Source: Streptomyces typhae | Lineage (GTDB): Bacteria > Actinomycetota > Actinomycetes > Streptomycetales > Streptomycetaceae | DNA: 64,000 bases | Reading direction: 5' to 3' | Assembly: GCF_009755605.1 (NCBI RefSeq) | Contig: NZ_WPNZ01000010.1 | Coordinates: forward strand, 186,001 to 250,000 | Shown: piece after piece, positions 25,118-33,426 of the stretch | Position numbering within the stretch: the first letter of the stretch is position 1 | Layout: the number at the start of each line of letters is the position of its first letter | Notes under the pieces: model-generated | Databases searched by the model: none | Told to the model about the DNA's origin: nothing | Seen by the model: only the letters and a program-made list of their open reading frames with translations | Translations under genes and position numbers: made by a program

Positions 25118-25603
25118 GTGAGCGCGGGGTCAGTGCGGCTGTTCGAGCTTGACACCTTGGTACGGCTCTCGCGAGAGCGGGAGCGGGCGGTCGGACGGCG
25201 GGTCGTGAGTGTGCAGCCAGTGGCACGGCTCGCCGTCCCCGCCGGAATGCAGCAGCCGCTCGGCTGCGACGCGGTGGCCATACCGGCGGAGTTCGGACCG
25301 CATCTGCTCGCACGGCTCCCCCGCGTGGGCTGTGTGTACGAGGACGGGCCGCGCTGGTGGTGGATCGTGCCCGCCGACTCCGACGTGGCCCTGGAGTGGC
25401 CGTCCTCGGCGTACTACTCGCGGGGGGCCCTGCTGCCGCCGGACTCGATGCGGGAGCCCGTCCTGGTGCACCGCCCGGAGACCCCCGAGGGCCCCGGGAA
25501 CGCCGCCCCCCACACCCCGTACACCCCCCCGATCCCCCTGTACCTGGCCCTGTGCCGGATGGCCGGGGCCGTGCCGGGGTGGGCGAGCGCGGTCCGGGCC
25601 TGA
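25118..25603 (+). CDS. Conserved actinomycete protein of unknown function
   Basis: A 161-residue protein I do not recognise by family name. The N-terminus is basic and helical, the middle has hydrophobic strands with GPRWWWIVPADSDVALEWPS near residue 78, and the last 40 residues are Pro-rich. No signal peptide or membrane helix is apparent. It starts with GTG after a GGGGG tract, 104 bases after the ATPase gene on the same strand, and may belong to that regulatory module. A perfect 38-bp palindrome follows it. Confidence 0.7.
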   Translation: MSAGSVRLFELDTLVRLSRERERAVGRRVVSVQPVARLAVPAGMQQPLGCDAVAIPAEFGPHLLARLPRVGCVYEDGPRWWWIVPADSDVALEWPSSAYYSRGALLPPDSMREPVLVHRPETPEGPGNAAPHTPYTPPIPLYLALCRMAGAVPGWASAVRA

Positions 25604-25645
25604 CCCGGGGACGCCTCAGGGGTGCCGCCACACCCTGCCCACACC

Positions 25646-25683
25646 CGAAGGGCGCCGCGCGGTCGACCGCGCGGCGCCCTTCG
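25646..25683. terminator. Perfect 38-bp palindrome (bidirectional terminator)
   Basis: The two 19-base arms (left CGAAGGGCGCCGCGCGGTC) are exactly complementary with no loop. It lies between convergent genes, 43 bases after one stop and 109 before the other. Extruded as RNA it would be a very stable hairpin. Confidence 0.85.
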
Positions 25684-25791
25684 CCGTGTTCCCCCGTGCG
25701 GGGCCGCATGCCCATGTGGAGCCGGGTGCCCGCGCGGAGTGGTATGCCCGCGTGGAGCCGCATGCCCGTGTGCCGCCGTCTGCGGCGGGCG

Positions 25792-25974
25792 TCAGGAATC
25801 AGCCAGATCCGCTTTGCCTCGTACGATCACCAGAAACGCGTCGGTCGACAGGTCCATCACGACTTCCGCGCGCTGGCCCTCGCTGCGCCGGTCCCGCGCG
25901 AACTCCTCCGCGGGCCAGGATCCGCGCGGTCCGCCCGCCGGAAAGCTCTCCAGGACGACTCGTCCGTTCATCAT
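25792..25974 (-). CDS. Small conserved protein, 60 residues
   Basis: A short gene starting at tandem ATG codons (MMNGRVVLESFPAGG). GGGGGA lies 8 bases upstream, which decides this start over longer in-frame options. The middle is charged (EEFARDRRSEGQRAEVVM) and the end forms strands (DLSTDAFLVIVRGK). It looks like a soluble alpha/beta mini-domain. I recall similar short Streptomyces proteins but no function. Two palindromes in tandem sit 47 bases upstream, so expression appears regulated. Confidence 0.6.
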   Translation of the reverse strand: MMNGRVVLESFPAGGPRGSWPAEEFARDRRSEGQRAEVVMDLSTDAFLVIVRGKADLADS

Positions 25975-26020
25975 GTTCTCGATCCCCCGTGTACGTTCTC
26001 GTTCTCGTTCCCCGTGTGCG

Positions 26021-26051
26021 AGTCGACATCGACTGCGAGTCGACATCGACT
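26021..26051. promoter_or_regulatory. Two tandem 14-bp palindromes upstream of the small gene
   Basis: AGTCGACATCGACT (6-bp arms, 2-base centre) occurs at 26021-26034 and again at 26038-26051, a 17-bp period. This is the form of a cooperative operator. A GTTCTC direct repeat (25995-26008) lies between it and the start codon. Confidence 0.55.
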
Positions 26052-26175
26052 CTGCACCGGGTAGAACGCGCAGGACCCCCCTGAGGACTCGCAACGTGAC
26101 GCAACCGACACCGAGTTGGGGCCGTACGGAGGCGATTGTCACGCCGCGTGACAGCTCCGGTCGCCGTGCCCGGCG

Positions 26176-26877
26176 TCAGTAGTCGTACTCGTCGTACTCG
26201 TCGTGGTACCGCACCCGGTCGCTGCCCGCCGGTGCGCCGAGGGCGGAGGCGCGGCCCTTCGGTTCCTCCCACTCCTCCTGGCGGCCGAGGGCGGTGAGGT
26301 CGAGGAGGCTGGTGGTGGAGCCGAGGCCGTCGAGGCCGCGGTCGAACGTCGAGTACGTGTGGAAGACCTGGTCGCCGTCGCGCAGGAAGCAGCTGATCCC
26401 CGGCCGGTCGGTGATCCGTCCGGCGGTGTCCGTGTACGACGCGGCGAAGTCGCGGTTGAACTCGTCGCCGCACGCCGAGAACCACGGCACGACCCAGCCC
26501 ATGCGGGCCTTGAACGGCAGGATGCGGGTGAACGGGGCGCGCGAGACGGCGACGAAGGTCGTGCCGCGGGCCCGCAGGTGCGCGAGATGGCCGATCTGGT
26601 CGAGGAACGCCGAGCAGCTGCGGCAGCCCGCGTCCCACTCGGGGGCGAACATGAAGTGATAGGTGATCAGCTGGTCGCGGCCTTCGAAGAGGTCGAGCAG
26701 CGTCGCCTTGCCGTCCGCGCCGTCGAACAGATACTCCTGTGGCACCTCGACCATCGGCAGGCCGCGCCGCTCCGCGTTCAGCCGGTCGCGGGCGCGGGTG
26801 GCGGCCTTCTCCTTCGCGAGCAGGCTCTCGCGCGCGGCCAGCCACTCCGCGCGCGTGACGATGTGCGGCAGTCCCAT
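26176..26877 (-). CDS. DUF899 family thioredoxin-like protein
   Basis: A 233-residue DUF899 protein. Signatures include LPMVEVPQEYLFDGADGKAT, the ITYHFMFAPEWDAGCRSCSA cysteine motif near residue 80 (CRSC, thioredoxin-like CxxC), and VSRAPFTRILPFKARMGW near residue 110. The acidic tail ends YHDEYDEYDY, a frequent ending in this family. The fold is thioredoxin-like and members are presumed disulphide or peroxide reductases; none is well studied. The ATG is followed by a family-typical MGLPHIVTRAEW opening. Confidence 0.88.
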   Translation of the reverse strand: MGLPHIVTRAEWLAARESLLAKEKAATRARDRLNAERRGLPMVEVPQEYLFDGADGKATLLDLFEGRDQLITYHFMFAPEWDAGCRSCSAFLDQIGHLAHLRARGTTFVAVSRAPFTRILPFKARMGWVVPWFSACGDEFNRDFAASYTDTAGRITDRPGISCFLRDGDQVFHTYSTFDRGLDGLGSTTSLLDLTALGRQEEWEEPKGRASALGAPAGSDRVRYHDEYDEYDY

Positions 26878-26984
26878 GGCGCATTCCTCCGGATCCGGAC
26901 CGCGGTGCGCGGCTCCCGGAAGGGCTGACCGGATGTCTCACAAGAACTCATCGGAGCTGTACGGGATTTCTGAATTTTTTTCTC

Positions 26985-27050
26985 AGCGAGGCGGACGCGG
27001 CAGGTCAGCGAGGCGGACGCGGCAGGTCAGCGGTGCGGACGCGGCAGGTC
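26985..27050. repeat. 22-bp tandem repeat, three copies
   Basis: Three 22-bp units (AGCGAGGCGGACGCGGCAGG plus TC), the third with two changes, run into the P450 stop codon (27049-27051). On the plus-strand left side lies an unusual TTTTTTT run (26974-26982). Confidence 0.9.
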
Positions 27051-28284
27051 AGAACACCACCGGCAGCGCGAGCAGCCCCCGCGACCGCATCGAGGGACGC
27101 CACCGCAGCTCCTGCTCCGGCACGCCGAGCGCGAGCCGCGGGAAGCGTTCGAGGAGCGCGCCGACCGCGACCGTCAGCTCCAGGCGGGCCAGCGGCGCGC
27201 CCACGCAGTGGTGGATGCCGTGGCCGAGCGCGAGGTGCCCGCCCGCGTCCCGGGTGATGTCGAGGCGGTCCGGGTCGGGGAAGCGGCCGGGGTCGCGGCC
27301 CGCGGAGCCGAGGCCGAGGAACACGGTCTCCCCCGCGGACACGGTCACCCCGCCGATCGTGACGTCCTCGCGGGCGAACCGCCGGATGGAGAACACCGCC
27401 GACGTGTCGTACCGCATGAACTCCTCGACGGCGCCGGGGAGGCGTGCCGGGTCGGCGCGCAGGGCGGCGAGCTGGTCGGGGTGGGTCAGGAGGGCGAGCA
27501 CGGAGTTGCCGATGAGCTGTACGGCGTTCTCGTACCCGGCGAAGTGCAGCAGGAAGGCGAGCGACGTCAGCTCGTCCTCGCCGAGCCGGTCGCCCTCGTC
27601 GCGGGCGGCGATCAGGTCGGAGAGCAGGTCGTCGCCGGGCGCCTTCCGCTTGTCCGCGACGAGACCGGTGTAGAACCCGAGCATCGCGACGACCGCCTCC
27701 TTGGCGCGCTGCGGCCGCGCGGGGTCGGGGGCGATGAGGGCGTCGGTCCAGTCCGTGAAGTCGCGCCGGTGCGTGGCGGGCACGCCGAGGAGGTCGCAGA
27801 TGGTGGTGATGGGCAGCGGCTCGGCGTACGCCGCCACGAGGTCGGCGTGGCCGTCGCGCTCGACGGCGTCGAGGAGCCGGTCGGCGGTGTGCCGCACGGG
27901 CGCACGCAGCTTCTCGACGCGCCGCCCGGTGAACGCCTTGACGACCAGGCGCCGGATGCGGGTGTGGTCGGGCGGGTCCATGTTCAGCATGTTCGCGTCC
28001 AGGGCGGGCGGCAGTGAGAAACCGCGGTAACTGCCGGGCAGAGCATGCTTCTTGTGCACCGAGAGCCGCTCGTCGGCGAGGGCGGCGCGCACGTCGTCGT
28101 AGCGCGTCACGAGCCAGGCCGGGCTGCCGTCGGGCCCGCTGACGCGCCGCACCGGGGTGCTCTCGCGCAGCCGCGCGTAGGTGCCGTAGGGGTCGGTCAT
28201 GAGCCCGTCGTTCATGAGCCCGTCGTTCATGAGCGCGTCGTTCATGAGCGCGTCGGGAGGAGTGGAAGCCGCGGGGTTCGCCAT
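27049..28284 (-). CDS. Cytochrome P450
   Basis: A 411-residue soluble bacterial P450, a heme mono-oxygenase needing ferredoxin partners that are not in the window. The heme-ligand loop is GHGIHHCVGAPLARLE near residue 350. The K-helix ExxR is EEFMR near 287, and ADERLSVHKK marks the B-region. The I-helix reads FAGYENAVQ where most P450s have AG(H/Y)ETT, so the conserved threonine for oxygen activation is replaced. The N-terminus contains four ALMND/GLMND units from a 15-bp repeat. It is not in an evident biosynthetic cluster; the substrate is unknown. Confidence 0.93.
   Translation of the reverse strand: MANPAASTPPDALMNDALMNDGLMNDGLMTDPYGTYARLRESTPVRRVSGPDGSPAWLVTRYDDVRAALADERLSVHKKHALPGSYRGFSLPPALDANMLNMDPPDHTRIRRLVVKAFTGRRVEKLRAPVRHTADRLLDAVERDGHADLVAAYAEPLPITTICDLLGVPATHRRDFTDWTDALIAPDPARPQRAKEAVVAMLGFYTGLVADKRKAPGDDLLSDLIAARDEGDRLGEDELTSLAFLLHFAGYENAVQLIGNSVLALLTHPDQLAALRADPARLPGAVEEFMRYDTSAVFSIRRFAREDVTIGGVTVSAGETVFLGLGSAGRDPGRFPDPDRLDITRDAGGHLALGHGIHHCVGAPLARLELTVAVGALLERFPRLALGVPEQELRWRPSMRSRGLLALPVVF
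28198..28257. repeat. 15-bp repeat in the P450 5' coding region
   Basis: Four 15-bp units (CATGAGCCCGTCGTT type, plus strand) encode repeated LMND/GLMTD at residues 10-29. Each unit carries an in-frame ATG, giving several possible starts. Confidence 0.9.
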
Positions 28285-28388
28285 GGGGCCAGCCTAGGAA
28301 GCGGGGCCGTGTGGGGGAGCCGCCGGGTGCCGGAGCCGCCGCGAGGGGGAGCTGGCGCGTCCGTCGTCCGTCCGGGCCGGGGACGGCC

Positions 28389-29774
28389 TCACCCGTCGTA
28401 CGTCTGGATCCGCGTTCCGTGTCCCCGCTCGACCAGCGCGGGCAGCCGCTCCTCCAACTCGGCGACCACGGCCGGTACGTCGACGGTGAGCAGTTCGCGG
28501 TCCCGCATCAGGACACGGCCGTCGACGATCGTCGTCAGGACGTCGGCGCTGCGGGCACTGTGCACCAGGGTCGCGGCGAGGTCGTGCACGGGCTGGGTGT
28601 GCGGCCCTGTCAGGTCGACGAGGACGAGGTCGGCGCGGCGGCCCACGGCGAGGGAGCCGATCCGGTCGCCGAGGCCGACGGCGCGGGCGCTCTGCAGGGT
28701 GGCGTGGTGCAGCGCCTGCCGGGACGTCAGCCAACGGGGGTCGCCGGTCGTGGACTTCTGCACGAGGGCGGTGAGCGCCATCGCCTCCCAGACGTCGAGG
28801 GAGTTGTTGGAGGCCGCGCCGTCGGTGGCGAGGCCGACCGGGATGCCGAGGCCGGCGAGGGCCCGTACGGGGGTCGGGTCCCAGGCGAACTTCAGATAGC
28901 CGCGCGGCGCGGTCGCGACGGCCACGCGCCCGCCGGCCGCGGCGAGGAGGTCCAGGTCGCTGTCGACGATGCCGGTGCCGTGGGCGATCAGCACGTCGGT
29001 GTCGAGCAGGCCGGTGCGGTGCAGGACGCCGATGGGGGTCACGCCGTGCCGGGCGAGGCTGTGCTCGGTCTGGGCGCGGCTCTCGGCGGCGTGCAGATGC
29101 ACGGGCAGGCCGTGCGCGCGGGCGAGTTCGGCGGTGGCGGCGAGGTCGGCGTCGTCGACGGTGTACGGGGCGTGCGGGGCCAGACAGGTGGTGACGCGGC
29201 CGTCGGCGTCGCCCCGTCGGCGCAGCGCGAAGTCCAGGGAGGCCGCGCGCCCCTCGGGCCCCTGGGAGGAGAAGTAGGCCTGGCCCAAGCTGGCCCGCAG
29301 CCCGGTCCCGGCGACGACGTCGGCGACGGTGTCCATGGCGAAGTAGTGGTCGGCGAAGGTGGTGACACCGCCGCGGATCATCTCGGCGCAGGCGAGCCGC
29401 GCGCCGAGTTCCACGTCGCGCTCGCCCAGGTTGGACTCGATGGGCCAGATGTGGTCGTTGAACCACTCCTCCACCGGCAGGTCCTCCGCGATGCCCCGCA
29501 GGGCCGCCATCGGGGAGTGGGTGTGGCAGTTGATCAGGCCGGGCAGCAGGGCCCGGCCACGGGCGTCGATGCGTTCGGCGGCAGCGAGGCCGGACACGGC
29601 GGCCGTGGTGGTGATGCCGTCGATCACACCGTCGCGTACGACGACGGCGGCGTCCTCGGCGAAACCGACGCGTTCGGCTTCGTCATGGACGAGGGCGGTG
29701 CAGCCCGTGACGACGAGGTCGGCGGGGCCCGTGCCGACGAGGTCGGCGGGGCCGGATGCGGCAGGCACGGTCAT
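28389..29774 (-). CDS. Amidohydrolase (Atz/Trz family; deaminase-type)
   Basis: A 461-residue metal-dependent hydrolase with a composite N/C beta-sandwich and TIM barrel. The first metal motif is LINCHTHSPMAALRGIAEDL near residue 73. The second is VHLHAAESRAQTEHSLA near 205, and LIAHGTGIVD plus ATDGAASNNSLDVWEAM complete the site. The family includes S-adenosylhomocysteine/5'-methylthioadenosine, guanine, 8-oxoguanine and triazine deaminases. The SNNSLDVW stretch resembles the MTA/SAH deaminase branch, but the substrate is a guess. The ATG at 29774 is preferred; upstream sequence lacks coding character. Confidence 0.85.
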   Translation of the reverse strand: MTVPAASGPADLVGTGPADLVVTGCTALVHDEAERVGFAEDAAVVVRDGVIDGITTTAAVSGLAAAERIDARGRALLPGLINCHTHSPMAALRGIAEDLPVEEWFNDHIWPIESNLGERDVELGARLACAEMIRGGVTTFADHYFAMDTVADVVAGTGLRASLGQAYFSSQGPEGRAASLDFALRRRGDADGRVTTCLAPHAPYTVDDADLAATAELARAHGLPVHLHAAESRAQTEHSLARHGVTPIGVLHRTGLLDTDVLIAHGTGIVDSDLDLLAAAGGRVAVATAPRGYLKFAWDPTPVRALAGLGIPVGLATDGAASNNSLDVWEAMALTALVQKSTTGDPRWLTSRQALHHATLQSARAVGLGDRIGSLAVGRRADLVLVDLTGPHTQPVHDLAATLVHSARSADVLTTIVDGRVLMRDRELLTVDVPAVVAELEERLPALVERGHGTRIQTYDG

Positions 29775-30010
29775 CCGTTCACGGTACGGGGACTGCGCCG
29801 TTCCCCGCCCTGTCGCGGCGGGCGATTCCCGGGCACGCTGGCGGGAGCCGTCCAGCGCGTGCGGACGACGACTTCCCACCGCACTGCCGCACCACCGCAT
29901 CACCGCTGCCGCATCACCGGCACCACCGCATGCGGACGGCAGCCGCCCACCGGCGCGCGGGCGGAGTCCGCACGCCGTTACCCCTTGAGGGAGAGTAGGG
30001 AGCCGCCCAC

Positions 30011-30979
30011 ATGCTCCTCGGCACCTGGAACCTGGAGAACCTCTACCGTCCCGGCGGCCCGTCCGGCCCCCGCGACAAGGCGGCGTACGAGGCGAAGCTG
30101 GCCGCGCTCGCCCGCACGGTGCGCGCCCTCGACCCGAGCCTGCTCGGCGTGCAAGAGGTCGGCGACCCGGCGGCGCTCGCGGATCTCGCGGGGATGCTCG
30201 ACGGCACCTGGCACACCGCCCTGTCGGAGCACGCGGACGACCGGGGCATCAGGGTCGGCTTCCTGAGCCGTCTTGAGCCGGAGGTGGTCGCGGACGTCGC
30301 GGCGTTCCCGGCGGCGCTGCGGCCGGTGCAGGGCGACGACTCGGGGCGGCAGGTGGGGGCGGCGGGCCGGGGCCTGTTCGCCGTGCGGGTGACGAGCCGT
30401 GCCCTCACCCTGGACGCCGCGGTCTGCCATCTGAAGTCGAAGCTCCTGACGTACCCGGGCGGCCGGTTCCAGCCGCGCGACGAGGGCGAGCGGGCCCGCG
30501 TGGGGGCGTACGCCCTGTTCCGCCGCACCGCCGAGGCCGTGACGCTGCGCGCGCTCGCCGACCGGCTCCTGGACGGCGACGGGCGCATGCACGACGTGGC
30601 GGTCCTCGGCGACCTCAACGACGAGGTGGCCGCGGCGACCACCCAGCTCCTGGTCGGACCGCCGGGATCCGAACTCGGCACGCCGGGGTACGGCAGGCCC
30701 GACAAGGGCGACGCGACGCGGCTGTGGAACGTGGCGCCGCTGATACCGGCCGAACGCCGCTTCTCACGCATCCAGTTCGGCCGCCGCGAACTGATCGACC
30801 ACATTCTCCTGAGCCATCGCCTCACCGCCCGGGTGACGGCGACCGGCGACGCGGGCACGGGGCTGCCGGACGCGGAAGCGGCGCCCGACCTGCCGTCGGT
30901 GGGCGCCGATCCGCGGCAGCGCAGGGACGCGGCGGGCTCGGACCACGCACCGGTCTGGATACGGTTCCGCCCCACCTGA
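30011..30979 (+). CDS. Endonuclease/exonuclease/phosphatase family protein
   Basis: A 322-residue EEP-fold enzyme. The metal-binding start GTWNLENLYRP is at residue 4 and GVQEVGD near residue 46. VLGDLNDEVAAATTQ near residue 199 supplies the catalytic D-x-N pair, and GSDHAPVWIRF is the terminal SDH motif. The family cleaves phosphodiesters in nucleic acids, lipids or inositol phosphates. There is no signal peptide, so it is cytoplasmic. GGGAG precedes the ATG. It converges on a secreted PI-PLC-like gene. Confidence 0.88.
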   Translation: MLLGTWNLENLYRPGGPSGPRDKAAYEAKLAALARTVRALDPSLLGVQEVGDPAALADLAGMLDGTWHTALSEHADDRGIRVGFLSRLEPEVVADVAAFPAALRPVQGDDSGRQVGAAGRGLFAVRVTSRALTLDAAVCHLKSKLLTYPGGRFQPRDEGERARVGAYALFRRTAEAVTLRALADRLLDGDGRMHDVAVLGDLNDEVAAATTQLLVGPPGSELGTPGYGRPDKGDATRLWNVAPLIPAERRFSRIQFGRRELIDHILLSHRLTARVTATGDAGTGLPDAEAAPDLPSVGADPRQRRDAAGSDHAPVWIRFRPT

Positions 30980-31001
30980 CCCCGCGCCCCGGGCCCCGGG
31001 G

Positions 31002-32120
31002 TCAGCCGCGCGGCACGACCGTCGAGAGGACCCCCGGCAGCGGGTACCAGTCCGACGACACGACGCTGGCGTGCCGCCCCGCGAGGAGGGCGACCCGGTC
31101 GCGGGCCTGCGCCTCGGTCGGCCGGACGGCGTCGATGGCGGGCGCGACGCCGTGGGCGTCGGTCATGACGACGAGATAGCGGCGGTCCGCGTACCACTTG
31201 GTGTCGACCGTGCCGCCCGCGTACGTCGACGCGGACCCGTCGAACAGGACGAACCAGGGCCGGATGGAGGCGTCCGTGTACCGCGTGCGGGGGTCACCGG
31301 CGGCGGCGCCGAGGACGGCGGGGAAGGCGGCGGCGTCACCGAGGCGGCCCGCGGCGGCGAGGTCGCGCAGGTGCGTGGCGTACTCGCGGTCGGTCCACAG
31401 GGTGTCGGCCGGGTTGCCCTGTTCGACGGTGCCGGGGATGAGCTCGACGACGAACTTGCCCGCCAGTTCGGACCGCGCGGGCCAGCCCTTCGCCCGCACG
31501 GCCTCGTCGAGGTTCGCGCTGCCCGCGGCCAGCTGTCCCGGCCGGTACAGGGCGTCGCCGAGCTTCGCGCGCAGGAGGGCGTCGAGGTCGGCGGGGCCGC
31601 GGCCGCCCCGGCCCTGGAAGCCGTCCTTCAGCTCGACCTTCACCAGGATCGGCCGGTGGCCGGGGTGGGCGTCGTGCCAGGCCTTCATGTCGGCGAGGCA
31701 CCCGTCGAGCCGCTGGTCGCGCGCCTTCGTCCGCAGCTCCTGGGGGCGCTGCGCGTTCTCGCAGTTGTTGTCGTTGCCGACGGGGTTGCTGTGCGAGACG
31801 CGCCAGCCGCCGCCGAAGACGTTGGTCCACACGTCGATCTCCAGCATCGCGGCACCGGAGTCCAGGGCGTCGGCGAAGTAGGGGTACTTCGTCTTCTCGT
31901 ACGCGTTGTGGACACCGACGCCGGTCGTGGCGGCGTACGAGGAGTCGGCGGCGGTGGGCGCGGGGCCGCCGTCGGCCAGGGCGGGCGGGGCGGTCGCCAG
32001 GGCCCCGGCGGTCAGGGTCCCCGCGGCGAGGGCGCAGGCCGCCGCGAGGGCGCGCGCCCTCCCCCGAACGGCTGCCGCCGTACGCGTCCTCGTCGTCACA
32101 CGTTCCGTCACTTCGCGCAC
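31002..32120 (-). CDS. Secreted PI-PLC-like phosphodiesterase
   Basis: About 372 residues. The signal peptide has a twin-Arg-like basic start (RGRAR) and a long Ala/Leu core, with probable cleavage after PPALA. The mature enzyme resembles Ca2+-dependent phosphoinositide phospholipase C domains: VGVHNAYEKTKYPYFADALD near residue 68 with the first catalytic His, MLEIDVWTN, VSHSNPVGNDNNC and ILVKVELKDG. The TIM-barrel end HGVAPAIDAVRPT is present. It may release headgroups from environmental lipids. The GTG at 32120 has GGAGGGG upstream and is preferred to the upstream TTG. Confidence 0.75.
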   Translation of the reverse strand: MREVTERVTTRTRTAAAVRGRARALAAACALAAGTLTAGALATAPPALADGGPAPTAADSSYAATTGVGVHNAYEKTKYPYFADALDSGAAMLEIDVWTNVFGGGWRVSHSNPVGNDNNCENAQRPQELRTKARDQRLDGCLADMKAWHDAHPGHRPILVKVELKDGFQGRGGRGPADLDALLRAKLGDALYRPGQLAAGSANLDEAVRAKGWPARSELAGKFVVELIPGTVEQGNPADTLWTDREYATHLRDLAAAGRLGDAAAFPAVLGAAAGDPRTRYTDASIRPWFVLFDGSASTYAGGTVDTKWYADRRYLVVMTDAHGVAPAIDAVRPTEAQARDRVALLAGRHASVVSSDWYPLPGVLSTVVPRG

Positions 32121-32291
32121 CGTCGTCCCCTCCGCCGCACCCGTCAAGTACCGGGAAACGTAGGGGATGCGCGTGTCGGGACGGAAGACGGCGCTTTACG
32201 GTCAGGCCTCGTGGCGCGGCGGATCGCGGTGGTCCCGGTCCTCTACTGTGAGCGGCCGTCGAGCTTCCGCACGAAAGGCGGCATCCCCCTC

Positions 32292-32801
32292 ATGGCCCTC
32301 ACCCTCACGCTCACCGGCCCGCGCCTGGCCCTCGCGACCGCGGCGGCCGTCCTCGCGATCGGCGCGCCCACGGCGTACGCGGCCCTCGACAGCGACGAGC
32401 CCGGCTCGGCCGACCGGCGGCCCGCCGCGTCGGCGGGCAAGGAGACCGCGGCCACCACGCCGCCCCGCGGCAAGCCCTTCGTCGAGACCCGCCTGTTCTT
32501 CGGCACCGAGCGCCCCGACGGCGGCCCGGACGTGACGGACAAGCAGTTCATGAGGTTCATCGACAAGGAGGTCACGCCCGGCTTCCCCGACGGCCTGACC
32601 ATCCAGCGGGGCCGGGGCCAGTGGAAGGACAGCAACGGCAGGATCGAGCGCGAGCGGTCCTACGAACTGATCCTCCTCTACCCCACCGCCGAGGCGAAGA
32701 AGCGCGACGTCCTCATCGAGGAGATCCGCTCCGACTACGAGAAGCAGTTCGCGCAGGACTCGGTGGGGCGCCTGGACGACCGGGCACGGGTGGACTTCTG
32801 A
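32292..32801 (+). CDS. DUF3574 secreted protein
   Basis: A 169-residue exported protein. Residues 1-30 are a signal peptide (LALATAAAVLAIGAPTAYA). A Pro/Ala/Thr-rich spacer follows. The DUF3574 domain spans about 58-169: FVETRLFFGTERPDGG, DKQFMRFIDKEVTPGFPDGL and QWKDSNGRIERERSYELI. The family is common in proteobacteria and actinomycetes and has no known function. It converges on the amyloid-motif gene across a gap with two hairpins. Confidence 0.85.
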   Translation: MALTLTLTGPRLALATAAAVLAIGAPTAYAALDSDEPGSADRRPAASAGKETAATTPPRGKPFVETRLFFGTERPDGGPDVTDKQFMRFIDKEVTPGFPDGLTIQRGRGQWKDSNGRIERERSYELILLYPTAEAKKRDVLIEEIRSDYEKQFAQDSVGRLDDRARVDF

Positions 32802-32888
32802 CCCCTGGTCCGCCAGGGGACGACTCGGGTGGGCCGCGTCCGCCCGGGATCGACCTGGGTGGGCCGCGTCCGCCCCGGGCGGCCCACC
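32802..32888. terminator. Two hairpins in a convergent gap
   Basis: CCCCTGG-TCCG-CCAGGGG (32802-32819) directly follows the DUF3574 stop. GGTGGGCCGC pairs with GCGGCCCACC at 32858-32888. A direct repeat of about 26 bp (TGGGCCGCGTCCGCC core) links them. Confidence 0.6.
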
Positions 32889-32912
32889 GGGCACCGGTTC
32901 CGTCCCTCCCCG

Positions 32913-33356
32913 CTAGCCCAGCCGCACGTCGCCCACCGTGTGGGCCTGGATGACGTTGCCGTGCTGCACGCCGCCGCTGATGCTGTTGTGCACGACGCCG
33001 CCCGACCCCTCGGACCCGTCGGCGGGGGTCAGCTCCGCGAGCAGGGCGCGCAGTTCGGCGGCGGCCTCGGGGTCGGCCCGCAGGGTCCGGCGCAGCCGGT
33101 TGCGCCACTCGGCCTGGACGTCGGCGGCGGCGTCGGCGTCCTCGGCGTCCCGGGCCGCCACCAACTCCTCCCGTGCCTCGTCGAGTTCACCGGCGACGGC
33201 GTCCTCACCGCCGGCGGCGCCCGCGGCTCCCGCGGCGCGCCGCCGCGAGAAGAACCCCACGACCCGCTCCCGCGCGGCCGTCCACCCGTCCCCCACCATC
33301 GACTGCACGAGCGCCGTGGCTCCGGCCGCCGCGAGGGCTGTCAACTCTGCGTCCAC
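32913..33356 (-). CDS. Small protein with C-terminal RHIM/BASS-like amyloid motif
   Basis: A 147-residue protein of an actinomycete family without assigned function. Residues 1-40 form a hydrophobic helix followed by a basic patch (VGDGWTAARERVVGFFSRRR). The middle is Ala/Glu-rich and helical. The last 28 residues, after a Gly/Ser break, read NSISGGVQHGNVIQAHTVGD. This matches the pseudo-palindromic G-x-V-x-Q-A-x-x-V-G pattern of bacterial amyloid signalling sequences (BASS3 type, related to mammalian RHIM and fungal PP motifs). Such motifs transmit signals from NLR-like receptors to effectors by prion-like templating. GTG start with AAGGAG upstream; 70 bases after the SWIM gene on the same strand. 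Confidence 0.7.
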   Translation of the reverse strand: MDAELTALAAAGATALVQSMVGDGWTAARERVVGFFSRRRAAGAAGAAGGEDAVAGELDEAREELVAARDAEDADAAADVQAEWRNRLRRTLRADPEAAAELRALLAELTPADGSEGSGGVVHNSISGGVQHGNVIQAHTVGDVRLG

Positions 33357-33426
33357 CGGGTCTCCTTGGGTACGTCCTGTGCTCTTCGCGTGTTCTGGAG
33401 AGCCAACGGTAGCGGCCGGAGCCGTC

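Noticed and set aside
27049..29774. A secondary-metabolite cluster around the P450
   Set aside because: No synthase, tailoring set, regulator or resistance gene accompanies it; neighbours are unrelated housekeeping types.
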